Below, in pieces: positions 43,829 through 55,042 of a DNA stretch of 64,000 nt. The notes beneath the pieces were generated by a model. That model was not told the DNA's origin, did no database searches, and saw only the letters and a list, made by a program, of their open reading frames with translations. The stretch's first letter is position 1; the number at the start of each line of letters is the position of its first letter. The position numbers and the translations under genes were made by a program. This stretch comes from Mesodorylaimus sp. YZB2_4 (lineage: Eukaryota; Nematoda; Enoplea; Dorylaimida; Dorylaimidae), in the NCBI GenBank assembly GCA_030248295.1, contig JASANH010001081.1:1-64000 (forward strand), read 5' to 3'.

Positions 43829-44686
43829 TGAATAATATCCCACCGTGTTAGATCCCTTTGAAATCTACATCTGTGGAGTCACCGCGAGGATCGTCAAAGG
43901 CATAACATCAACAACAAAAATAGGAGCGGTTCCTTCAATGCTCCAACTTGGTGCAATAGGTGTGCTGCAATTGGTTGGCAGCGAGCACGTCCCCGACCGC
44001 ATCACCAGTCTCCTTCACTGTGCAGATAGAGGCGCACTCGACTTGGTCCATCCACTCATGAACAGATCACCCGATGCAAACTTTGTTGAACAACACCAAA
44101 GTTGGCCTGGTGGCTAGCTTGAGAAGGTGTTGAATTTATTTTCAGCTCCAGCATCAGTTTTGAACTCCCAAATATCGCAGCATGGGCCAGATTATATCCC
44201 ACCTCCACTGTGGTTGCCATTTTCGCTGATGACGGAGATGGGACGCTTCCAAAACATTCGTCTCTTTGCTTCAACCGTTTGTCATTACTGCAGAAGGACC
44301 CTTTTATCGTACTTCATCATGAGGCATTTATAAGCATTCTTGAAGTACTGCAGGATTGTACATATCTTGCTGGTAAACATGAGCGATCGTGCTTCGCAAC
44401 ATAGGTAAGCTGAAGTAGAGTCTTATGCGATAGAAATACACTCATTGTCAGACAGCATCAACCATTAACCCAATTGGTTCACATGCTACTCCACACTGCA
44501 CCGTCTACTTACCCTTGTTATACTCGCGCTGACTATTGAAATATGCTGCCGCGTATAGCAGGTGCGCGGTGTTTTAAACCCTTTTGTAGTGTGATACGAT
44601 GCCACAATGTGCGTGTATGTACGTATTTGCACAAACTTTCCTGACAGAAGTGCTGCGCTCCCTTGTGAAAGGACAACTTCAAATAG

Positions 44687-45004
44687 TGCTGGCAGGAACT
44701 GGCCGACAAAGATGCCTCGCCTCTTCAAGTGGACAGTGATTCCCGCATTGTCCCTTCGCAGTGCAAATGCGGAGAACAGCTTTCCTGTCCCTCGTGTATC
44801 TCAGGCGCTACTACTCTGTGGCATAAATGTGTTTGCAGTCTTAGAGTATACAATAAGACTAGAGATTCAAATGCACACTGTACAACCCGAGCAATGCCAG
44901 AGCATTTGGCTGATGGTTACATGGATTTGTACTCTCCACACAAAAGATCGCGCATTCGATGTAGCAAGTGCATCTCGAATGGTGTCTTTTATGACACCGA
45001 GTAA
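44687..45004 (+). CDS. Cys-rich terminal exon, unknown family
   Basis: This is an open frame of 105 codons that starts directly after an acceptor-like AAATAG and ends with TAA at 45002-45004. No ATG is available at its start, so it is probably the last exon of a plus-strand gene whose earlier exons were not found, and the phase is unverified. It contains SQCKCGEQLSCPSC then WHKCVCSLRVYN and, near the end, RIRCSKCISNGVFYDTE, with nine cysteines in CxC and CxxC spacing, suggesting disulfides or zinc binding. The 147-codon frame overlapping it has ordinary composition and is less convincing. No function is assigned. Confidence 0.35.
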   Translation, partial: CWQELADKDASPLQVDSDSRIVPSQCKCGEQLSCPSCISGATTLWHKCVCSLRVYNKTRDSNAHCTTRAMPEHLADGYMDLYSPHKRSRIRCSKCISNGVFYDTE

Positions 45005-45931
45005 AACAGACTTGTGCGCGAAATACAAAGGACTGCGTGCATTGTGCTAGTGTAAATATCTATATTTAGCACTGTTGTAAACTGGAACTGCATATTCGAA
45101 AGAGCGATTGATGGTCTTTTAAAGCAGTAAAAAACCAAAACTGAATTTCTTTGGAAAGGAGGAGACAAAGTGCATAAAACGAGGTTTGGGGGTATTCTTC
45201 GCAGATAGGTACGCGAAAAGTAAACAGAATTCTAGTCTCGACAACACGAGTCGACTTTTTCATAGTCCGGCTTACCGACGAGATTCCGTCCGACTTCAGC
45301 TTCTTCACGTGCTCGTATGGCAAAGCTGAAAGTTCACCTTTACTTCACCCCGAGTGCGCCTACAACTCGGCCAATAGTGTAGGAGACTGCCAAACGCATT
45401 TGCCCGCTTATATCTGGCTAACTCATAGAAAGCGGCTGCTGCTATCTAGTTCTGCTGCTCGCTCTTATACTTTCAAAGTAGAATTCCAGCTCCTTTCTAT
45501 AACTTTTTGTCACCTTGAATAAAAGTAGGTCCGATTCCAATTTGTACGCGTAATTGTGCTCCAAGTTTGCTCACCTGACTCACGATCAGGGCTTGGTGCT
45601 GGTTACGTGTGGAAGGCAAACCACGTCCGGTTTCGTACGCAGCTCGGCGTCTACCCTCGCCATAGAACAGTTCTCTCTTCGTCTCTTCGCACTGCCCTAT
45701 TCTACGCGTACAGTACTTGCGCACAGCTGGGGTGGATGACTAGGCGGGACGCCGTATATGGAGATGCCCTTTTAGGTTGCTGACTTGCGTCGGCTGCCTG
45801 CTGTTGACGGTTCGTATTATGTCTGTCTGACGAGAAGAGGGTGAGAAACGTTGCATAACACGTCTCTCATTCTGGTGTCAGCGATTCACTCCTGGACAGT
45901 CCTTTCTTCGATTCGCTCAGGTCCGACCACA

Positions 45932-47481
45932 ATGGAACTTGACCTTTTACCGGACAATCTTCTGGTGAATATCCTCAGCAATTTGGACGTGTTGCAATTG
46001 GTGCGTTATAGTCGCGTTTGTCAGCGTTGGCACGATTTATGTCAACTGGTTTTGGAAAGTGAGATTTATGACCTGGACTTAACTAATCGATCGTATTCGC
46101 GTTTGAATGCAGACTCGCTATCTTGGATTTTACGTTTATGTTCACAAAAGTTAAGAAAAATACAATTTCCAAGCGTCAAAAATCGAGTTTCATCTGGTCT
46201 GAATGGCGTGAAATCGAATCAAACATTGGTCATTGAACCGCATGTCAAATTGAATATGGCGAGATGGTGTCAAGTATTGGCCGAATTTCGATTCGTTAAT
46301 TTGCGATATCTCGATTTGGGCGATGCCAGTACGGATCGGAATTGTGTCGAATCTATATTGGCATCGAATCAAGGCCTGGAAGTGCTTCGATGGTTGACAC
46401 CGGATCCAAATGGACTGGAATTCGGTGCTGCATCTTGGCGAGCGGCGTCATTGCGCGAAGTTAACCTGGGTTGCCTTTTCGCCACCGATGCCTTATTCGG
46501 AACATTGGGCAGAAATTGTCCAAAATTAGAACGTTTTACAGCCAATAGCTATTTTCGTCAATGGACGGCGGCTGGTTTCGACCGGTTCTGCGGCGCGTGT
46601 CGCCACCTAAAAGTACTCAATTTAAAGGTCAGTCACTCCTTGGAAACGACTGGTATATATGTCGTGCCTATACTCTTCGACCCTCCTAAACTGACCAATG
46701 ATTTGACCAATTTCTGGTCATTGGGACAATTGCGATATTTATCGTTGCCGTTCGAGGGTGGTCTGTTCGATGACGAGGCCCTGTATCGCATCAGTTTGTG
46801 TTTCCCCGAATTGCGTACGCTGAAGTTTGGAGATTCCAGATTGAGCAACGATGGGGTGGCAAATTTGAGCAGGTTGAGGAAATTAAGACATTTAACTATG
46901 GCGCAGGTGGTGGGACCAATCGACGAAGGATTAATCAGGGTTGCACTCGAAAGTAAGGGAGGAGTGTGACGTTTGGCCTACACACACCTTTTGAATATGT
47001 GAAGTAGACGTAATACACATTTAGGTATTTGCTGACCAGGGAGGCAGCAGGAAGTACACAGCAGCCAGTCATTAATTCCCCTGTTTCAGACCGTCTGCAA
47101 GATCTGAACCTAGCCCTAACCCAGATCAGTTTTCCGAGCACATTGGCTATTCTTCGACATTGCTCTCGACTCCGTTCGTTGAACATTAGTCGCAGTGTCA
47201 GCAACTATCAAGTACACCGGGGTACAAACATCACTGTGCAAGAGGCTTTACAAATGATCGAGCTACGTCGTCGTCTGTCTGAGATTGGCGAATGCGACCA
47301 GTCTTTCACGCTGATTCATACAGATTCGCCAGTTTGGACGTCTACATCGATTCAGTTGGCCTTGGAGTCATTGCCCGCGGGAGATTCAGAAGTATTCCGT
47401 ATTGTCTTGTTGAGTGACTATTGTAAAATGAAATGCTCTGATGAGGAGGAGTATGAACGAGATGACGATGAGGGATTGTGA
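45932..47481 (+). CDS. F-box and leucine-rich-repeat protein, two exons
   Basis: Exon 1 is 45932-46952 and exon 2 is 47090-47481, joined in phase 1 (GAAA then ACC; donor GTAAGG, acceptor TTTCAG), giving 470 residues. Residues 1-40 (LLPDNLLVNILSNLDVLQLV then VCQRWHDLC) are an F-box, the Skp1-binding motif of SCF ubiquitin ligases. Leucine-rich repeats follow: LRYLDLGDAS, LREVNLGCLF, LRYLSLPFE, LRTLKFGDSRL, LQDLNLALTQIS and LRSLNISRS. They would recruit a substrate. The acidic end (SDEEEYERDDDEGL) is low complexity. The frame is open 27 codons further upstream, but the F-box begins at the ATG chosen. Splicing removes a short in-frame stop and restores the repeat rhythm. The substrate is unknown. 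Confidence 0.88.
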
Positions 47482-49986
47482 ATCGACTGCGGTGTGTCTG
47501 TTGTGTCTCGAGCTGTACAATGAATGGAGTAATCATGTTGGCCGTGTGTGCCCTAAAAGACCTACGCAAGCCAGACTTTATACTGAATGGGCACTGAACT
47601 GCTTTCTGACTGGCTCTGACGCACCAGCTGTTACTAGACACTATTAACAGCTGTTGACAATCAAAATTGAAAACGAATACTAATTTGGTGAATGAATGAC
47701 GCGGATCTGATTTTTCAAAACAAAGTATCGACCAGCGGCACTGTTCCATGTGACTCATTCAATCGCTTCAATTAGTGTTGCAATAGTGTGTTTTCCGACA
47801 TTATGAAGACTTTGTAGCACTCTCCTGTTATGCCACTGAACCATGCACTTTGTGAAGCGCTAAACTCCGATGAAACAACGCCTGCAAAGTCCAGCAAGTG
47901 TTAAAGTTCGGGCGAACTGTTCACATGAGTATCGACTTTCGTGAGGCAGGTTTAGGTAAGCAATAAACGATTGGGGAAAAGAACAAAAGAAAAGGTCTTG
48001 AATGTATGACTTTTCTCAAACGAAACCGTACCTCACTTGTACTGTATCTCATACTTCTACATTCTCACCTAAAATCCTTGGGGGGGGGGCAGTCCTTCAA
48101 ATGCGCATGGCGAAATAGTTATGAATCTGGAAAACGTGCTTGCAGGTGGGAATTGTACGTAAACCAAAATTTCCTGCGTGTTCGCACGGAATGGAATCTT
48201 ACATAATTTACACACTAAGTAAATGGAATCTTATCTACACTGAGTAAATGGGATTAAGGTTGTGGGATCTTCTAATCGTAAGCCTCTTTACATATTGTAT
48301 ATCCCAGTGGCCCCTCTCAAATCTTACATCTCCTTTGAAAATGGTGGGAAGAGGGCTTACAGCACATTAAAAACGATGTCACCACGTCGACTAGCTCACG
48401 CGCTTCATCAATTGGCGTAAGATATTTTGGGCGCATAATGTGCTCCATGAGACTGAAGAAAACCTCATATGCTTGACAAGCAAATGTTTTTCTCGAGTTG
48501 ATAAGGACCAACGACTTTTAATCTTCCACCAATCTGCTGACTTTCTAATTCCTGTACAAAAAAGTCATGAAACTTTTATCAGCGTGAGTCTACTTGGCAA
48601 ACATATACTTACTACAAACATGGGCAAAGCTGATGTTTGAACGATGTTTACCATGATGGTTATCGATACGATGGCAGACTTCGCAGACAGAGTAATATTA
48701 CCTGTCGTTGTCTTCCGACTTGGCCCATTTTATCAAGACCTCTAAAAAAGACGCATACTCGGCAAATGCGGTATGGTAGTGAGACAATGAAGAGTTAGAT
48801 CGTCAGACGTTTCCCAGACTGACACGCGAGACACGCGACATTCCCCACTGGGTCGTTTCAAATTTTTGGGATTTGCCAAAACAACTTTTGTTTACGAAGA
48901 AATACATACCAACATAAGTAAATCGTGATGACTCATCCTAAAAAATATGAAATACATCTTAAATACTCGGCAAGTTCTTAAATCATCATGTCCAAAGCCG
49001 CGATTCAAATTTATGTGCCATCCCTCAGCAAAATTTCAACTTCTCGCTGCTCGGCTTTGCCTTGACAGTTTCTTGGAATGCTATTCACCGCTTCTCACCA
49101 TGTCATTGGCCTCTTCTCCTCTTTTCGGCACCTTGTTTTATGCTTCTTCGAATATCTTTTCGCATTTTGCATCAAATTAAAGTATAGTTACAAGAATGGG
49201 CATCAGTGGTTCGATTACAGTTAGTCATTTCTGACTGTGCCACGAGCCACGTTCAAGATTCCTGGCAGTAGCCACCATGCAGCCGCGACAAACAAAATAT
49301 TAGGTCCCAGCAACAATGTCGTAACTGTACATCAGGTGGAAAATTATAGAAGCGAAACGTCGCATGTCTTGCTGGGTCTGTTCCCCGCCGTGTCTGCTGG
49401 GGGAATCAATGGGGCGATCGGGATCAGAGGGGAACACGACTATGTGGGGGAACCATACGTTAGCAGCACACCACCCTACCAAAGAAGTCCTCACAACTAT
49501 CCACCCCACCTTGAAACTGATTCTATAATTTTGTCACAGTGTCCATAAGGGAACCCCGATGATGCCCTGCACTTGTCACGAGACAGATGAGCACAGTGCG
49601 CGTGACGTGCATGAAAGCTATATAGTATATCGTTTGCATAGAGAAGCTCGGCTGCCACACGTTCAAATCACTTTTACATAAAAACCAGAGGAACCACGAA
49701 ACGGTATCTTTCTCAGGTAAATTTTCCATAGCATGCTTCGTCTTTTGTTACATGTTAGACACATGGTAGCGCAGTCATTTTTCACTTTGTTTCTGTAAAA
49801 CTAAGCAGTCAGTGAACACATTTATATCAATCTTGACCTCTTATTCCTAAAAAACCAGAAAATTCCCCAAAGCGTGACAACAGACTCGGCCTAAATCTTG
49901 TCACAACTGTAATAAACCTTTTTCACAGCATTAAGCTGATACTCTGTCTAACACAGCAAATGTGGAATCAACTGCTGGCCTGAAGC
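47482..49986. other. non-coding interval
   Basis: No gene supported. A minus-strand frame at 48511-48317 with donor and acceptor-like edges and a plus-strand 103-codon frame (49237-49548) were considered. Neither has a family, and neither links to neighbours. Near 47962 an AATAAA could serve the F-box gene. Confidence 0.4.
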
Positions 49987-52198
49987 CTAACACTTGCGAT
50001 TTTCAGTGCCTTGGTCGAAACAGTACACGCACCAATAAATGATGCTGAAGAGGAGGAAAACAATGGGAAATGCAATACGAGAAACACGATCAGTCCAAAT
50101 AGCCCGTGACATGTATATCTTGGCAACACCACTGATCAGACGGTCCACTGACAGCGTATCGGGCAATCTCAGACTCGACCCATCGCAGGGCACCGCAGGA
50201 AGTGGGACCATCGGAGAAGTGGCGTCGAATGCAAATCCGTTCAGGGTAGGCTGGAAAGCAACCAATCTCAAGTCTCCAACTAAGTCTCTTTCTACAAGTG
50301 AGCCTGCACCCAAAAGTTTGTCTACCAGACCCATTTCCGTGGGTACCCACTCCCATCTGTGGGCTCTGATGCGCTGTAGTACAGCAGATACATGAATTAG
50401 CATGGGTCATCGATTCGAAAAGGACAGCAAGCTCAATCGCACTGGGTACAGTACCTGGTCCAAGGCCTGCATCATGACACTTTGAACAACGGATCGTTTC
50501 TTTCCCGATGTGAGTTTACGCTACAAAGGCAATTTTCTATTCATTTGAATTCATCATACCAAACCTGCATTATCTACCTTTCCGTACAACGTTCGTCTGA
50601 CTTCGTGCTCTGCTGTCTCGCTCTGTCTTATGAACATGTTAACGAAAGCGAATTCGACCAGTGCGCCGAACAGAAACAATATGCACGTGCCGAACCATAT
50701 GTCTTGCGCTTTTGCATAGCTGACGGGTGGCAGGTGATAATGAAGACCGATCGCCTGGGTGGACAAGGTTAACAACGTGGTCACAGCTAGGCCCACGCGG
50801 CCTGGCACTGAGCACGGGTCGATCCAAAATGAGATCCTAGAAGACCGATTGTGAAGCATGCAATCGAGAACTCGTGCCCATGGTATCCTCACCAGGATAT
50901 GGCCACTATGAAGGAAGTGGGCAGATAGACTTGCAGTAGGCTGTAGCCCACGTCGCGTTTCAAATAGAATGTGGCCATCAGGCAACTGTAGTCCACTGAA
51001 ATGGCAATCAACTTAAGCCTTGCAGGTCGAAAATGAATGCTGCAGTATACTCACAGTCAAAGTAAGTACCATTGCAGCTCGTTGCCTCAACGTGTGAGAC
51101 TTTCAAATCTGATTGGGTTATCTCTGAGTTTAACGTGATTGGCGTATCGGTCCACGAGACATTGACCTCGTTCATGGTGCTCCCATCTGAGCACATAAAA
51201 TTTGCTAAACTTTTGTTTTTAAATTTAAGGGACGAAGAAATTACATGTCAAAATCTTCAAATAGCATAACTGGGTATCGATTGGATACGATTTCAGATTC
51301 ATATGACACGCAATTTTCAAATGAATCCTGCCAAATAAAATTAAATTTCCCCGAACTATGAAACTTATACTGTACCTGATCAGACTAAACTTTACCTGAC
51401 GCTGTAGCGAATAGTGCCGTCAGGTTGGAGTTTCAAAACGCAATTTGGAACCGTGACGAAATTGTATTGGGCGAATTTCGAGTTCGCGAAATAGACATCT
51501 AAAAAAGTAAAACATTTTCTGTAAAACCAGCAATAAATTGTTTTACCATAAATCAGGCTTTTCGAGGGAGTATTCAAATAACCCATATTGTAACTTAAGT
51601 TTTTTTCTGTGCTCAGCAATGCGAGACCTAACACGAACTCAACGTCGTCATCACAGGCATAAATCCTATCTAATCCCAAGCTAGCCGGCTCGTGTTAGCC
51701 GCCCACACAACCTGGGTCTGAATCGAGGCTTACCTGGTAACCAAATCTGATCCAGGATCTTTTTATCGCGAATAGACAAGTGCTGGTTGTGGTTATGCTT
51801 TAAACGCGGGTCTTTCCAGAACTCGATGAAATAAATGTCCATGTCGTAGTCCTGAAAAATCACAGTGCGGTCATATGCTTGATGCCAGTATCATAAAATG
51901 TAACTTGGCTGCCATAGCAGCATTGATCATAACTCTTTATTACGTACTACCACGGGACGATAGGAAATACTGTACTCACATCACACAGGCGGAAGGCTTA
52001 CCATGGTAGTAGCTTTGAAATTCCCAACGCTTTCCACATAAAATTCTACTTTTACTGGTGTTGGGCGGCCTAAAATTCAAATTGAAAAGAAAGCAGGACA
52101 ACATGCGCTATTTCACACCATAGCGCAAATCAGGCGGGGCCATTCGGTCGTATCCGTTCGACTCGCAGAGGTGCAGCCATGGAATCGCTGAGCAGGAG
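49987..52198 (-). CDS. Cys-loop anion channel subunit, GluCl-like (at least nine exons, 5' end open)
   Basis: Phase-consistent exons are 52198-52119, 52069-52002, 51851-51734, 51498-51396, 51327-51245, 51186-51055, 50995-50893, 50836-50578 and 50373-49987. Together they read GYDRMAPPD, DYDMDIYFIEFWKDPRL, IWLPDVYFAN, LQPDGTIRYSVR, then the Cys-loop with exactly 13 residues between cysteines. A second Cys pair (TSCNGTYF, YSCLMATF) is typical of GluCl and glycine receptors. TM1 is GYSLLQVYLPTSFIVAISWI, and the M1-M2/M2 segment is SVPGRVGLAVTTLLTLSTQ. TM3, a short intracellular loop and TM4 (IAFPIVFLLFSIIYWCVYC) complete it. Pro before M2 predicts chloride selectivity, and glutamate or another transmitter is the likely ligand. 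The signal-peptide exon was not resolved. A candidate is 52758-52651, but its phase does not fit. Confidence 0.9.
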
Positions 52199-52650
52199 CT
52201 GAAGGCGTAAAAGGAAAGATATCAGCTTCATCCAGGAATTTTCTTAATTATGTCTATTATATTTCGGATTTCCTATATTCCTGATGCTATGCCGCTGATC
52301 GCCTCAGGCTAATCAACAGCAGGTTTGCTAGATTGAAGTCAAAGTTTGAAAATAATTGCACCCTTACTCGCTAAAATTCGTGCAAATGGCTGCATTTTTG
52401 AAAAAACTTATCGCAACAAATATCCAAGCTCGAAAATTTGCGCCCATCTGAACAGAGTTACGTCGCCTTGTGACTTCAAGCCAGATACTAGCATTATATG
52501 CTGCAAAGAAAGCAATTTTCCTGCTCGTGTCTTTCCGATTGCTCACAGCTGACAAATCGAGTGAGCTTGTAATTCATAACTAACGATACTAATCCTGTCC
52601 AGATTGATAGACATAACGGTAATTAATTACAAGTTTGTTCAGGAACTCAC

Positions 52651-52758
52651 CTTGCCGCTGCTGAGGAGAGCTTCGAGCTCCTCAGGCACGAAGAACCAAT
52701 AAGTAGCGAACATTGATCGAAGAGTCGGAGGGACAATTAATCTTGTTTTCGTATTCAT
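52651..52758 (-). CDS. candidate 5' exon upstream of the Cys-loop channel (uncertain)
   Basis: ATG at 52758 opens 36 codons (MNTKTRLIVPPTLRSMF then WFFVPEELEALLSSGK) ending at a good GTGAGT donor. The next exon needs phase 2, and this exon ends in phase 0, so a direct join would shift the frame. It may belong to an alternative transcript, need a missing small exon, or be non-coding. Confidence 0.25.
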
Positions 52759-53124
52759 GCTTTTGAGAAATTAGATGTCAACGTCACCAAAGCTTACTAT
52801 GGCTTAATCGGAGCGGGATTTTGAAGAAAATGAAGCGATTATTCGTTGCAGCTTCACGGAGTTATTTAGTTTTGATCTATCACTTGAAAGTGAAAAAGGA
52901 AGGGCGAAAAAAAGAGAAACTGACGTGATAAGATGATGCTATGGCAAACAGTCGATAGTGAGTGCAACGTGACTAGCGGGGTTGATATGGATGGCACAGT
53001 CTTGACACATACACTCTTGCCCACTTCTGACGGTGCGTGGTGACGGTAACATAGTCTTATACGTTATGGGCATCCGACTGCACAAGCAAGAGCAAAGTCA
53101 ACGCCCAACTGGGCTTTGATTAGA

Positions 53125-53770
53125 TATTCTCAATTTATTATTGGCAAATTGATTGGTGTGCACCAAACCTTCTTTGTGAGAGCCCACTTCGCCTAGCCAA
53201 TCAATGGCGCTGCACTCCACCCGAAAACGAAAAAACAGAAACACGAGCGCCAACTACTCTTGATAGTCGATAACTCAAGAATGACTGCACCAAAAAAGTT
53301 GGTTTTTCGCAAGCTTTGCAAGAAAGGTCAGATCTGAAAAACAGGTCAATTTTCATCGAAATCTGTGCAGTACCCGACGAGCGACGGATTACCAGAACCA
53401 AAAATTGACTATTTTTAGGAATAACTGTTCAAAAATTGGTGCTTTTGAACAATGTGTGTGAAAAGGCAGATTCTGAAAGTTTAAGCTTTCAGAAAAACCA
53501 ACTTTCATCGCTTTACGACGTCCGGTTGTTGCTCTAGGTTCATCTTCATCCTCCTCATCCTCCTCATCCTCGTCTTCTTCCCTGAACAAGAAATCACACA
53601 TTCTGGAACTCAACGACGGCTGAATGGATTTTGATAAAAATTGGTACATTGTAGATTCGGCCGATTCTGAAAAGTGCGCGAAGAATAAAAAATTTTTGTC
53701 GAACCGTTTTCGAGTTTTTAGCCGGCGAAAATTGTCTTTTAGCATTGTGCATCTGGTTGGCTGGTCTAAT
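53125..53770. repeat. dispersed palindromic repeat, copy 2
   Basis: This is the second copy of the element at 40100-40780 in the same orientation, about 75-80% similar by eye. The loop carries a CATCCTCCT simple repeat (53546-53580). The arms CAATTTTCATCGAAATCTGT and, on the other side, GGATTTTGATAAAAATTGG are complementary. A 66-codon and a 118-codon frame inside are by-products of the repeat. Confidence 0.8.
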
Positions 53771-55042
53771 CGTAAGCAGGCACGGTCAGACTAAAGGCCG
53801 CTCCCGCTCCTAAAAACTAAACCCCGCTCCCGCTCCTCGTGCTAACGTTAAACGCTCCCGCTCTCCATACTTACGTGCTAAACAGGGCCTCTCCTAGGCT
53901 CACCACGCCGCTTCTTTTAATTAATTACCGTATTTCCTCGAAATTCTCTTTGGGGAATACATTTTTCAAATGGGTCCCAGACGGGGGGGGGGGAGAATAA
54001 AACTCAAACATTCTCCAGACGCCAGAAAGAACCTTTTCTTCGCATAGATATCAACGGGTTATTGCGCAGTGCTAGTTCAACAAAAGTTGGGAGCTTATCA
54101 CGCACCCTGTACTCTACGTAAGGCAGAAGCACGCCAGAGAAACGACCCGCAGGATTTTGCATAATTATGACTAGCGCTCTGCCAATGTCGCCCAGAAGCC
54201 CATGGGGCATCTCTTATGTACTCACATGCTGAAAATGCAGCAGAAAAAGGGGGTCATCGCGGTTGCCATTTCCTAGCCTGCGCTGCCAATCCGACATCCG
54301 ATAGTTTTGGGATTCATCCCTGTGCATCAAGTGCGAGAAGTTTCCCAGCGCCTTCTTCAGTGATCTGATGATCAGTTAAACGTGTTTCGATTATAAACCA
54401 CTTGAGTAAAGCTTCATCTGACTGCTTCAATTTTGAACGCCTTCAACGACGCACTAATAATCACTGCACACAAGCATCATCCAAATGTCCAGTGACTATT
54501 TAATCTGATCGAGTGTGTGCAGCCCGAGTCAGCTAGTCGTAAGCCCAGTCGGGCCGTGATCAGTCGAGTGTAGACGCAATCATGTTGGAGCTGCTTGCAA
54601 ATGTTTTTTTTTAGCTTTTGTCATAACGAAGCGAACTTAATTATGTGTGATCGCTTCTATATGGTAAAGTGGTATGGAGCGCTCTTGACATTTGCTTCAT
54701 CGACACCTTCTCTTCAGCGCCAAATGCACATGTCGCTCTATCGCGCAGGGCCAAACTAGCAAGGCCCCCAAAGAAAAGCGCCACAACGACCCGCGATTTA
54801 GTGGGGAAGGGGGCTCGTTCGAAGTGCGTCCTATCGGCGACGCCAGAATACATGTCGCCAGAACGCCACGCATCGTGGCGGCCGCAGCCGCTACATGAAC
54901 AGTATGAAATGCCGTGTGTTGTCTGCTGATGCTGCGTGCGACTAGGTTTGTGGCTGGAGCAATCACAGACCTCTTCAACTGACGATGACTTGCATCATGT
55001 TGACTCGTTAATTCCTCATCAGCAAACCGCTATCATGCGAGC
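53771..55042. other. non-coding interval
   Basis: No supported gene. It includes a CCCGCTCC-type low-complexity stretch (53795-53870) and a G-run near 53982. Overlapping frames at 54641-54978 on both strands lack domains. Confidence 0.4.

Noticed and set aside
43850-44420. Ankyrin-repeat remnant
   Set aside because: A few words resemble ankyrin motifs in different minus-strand frames, but the pattern is too weak and broken to report.
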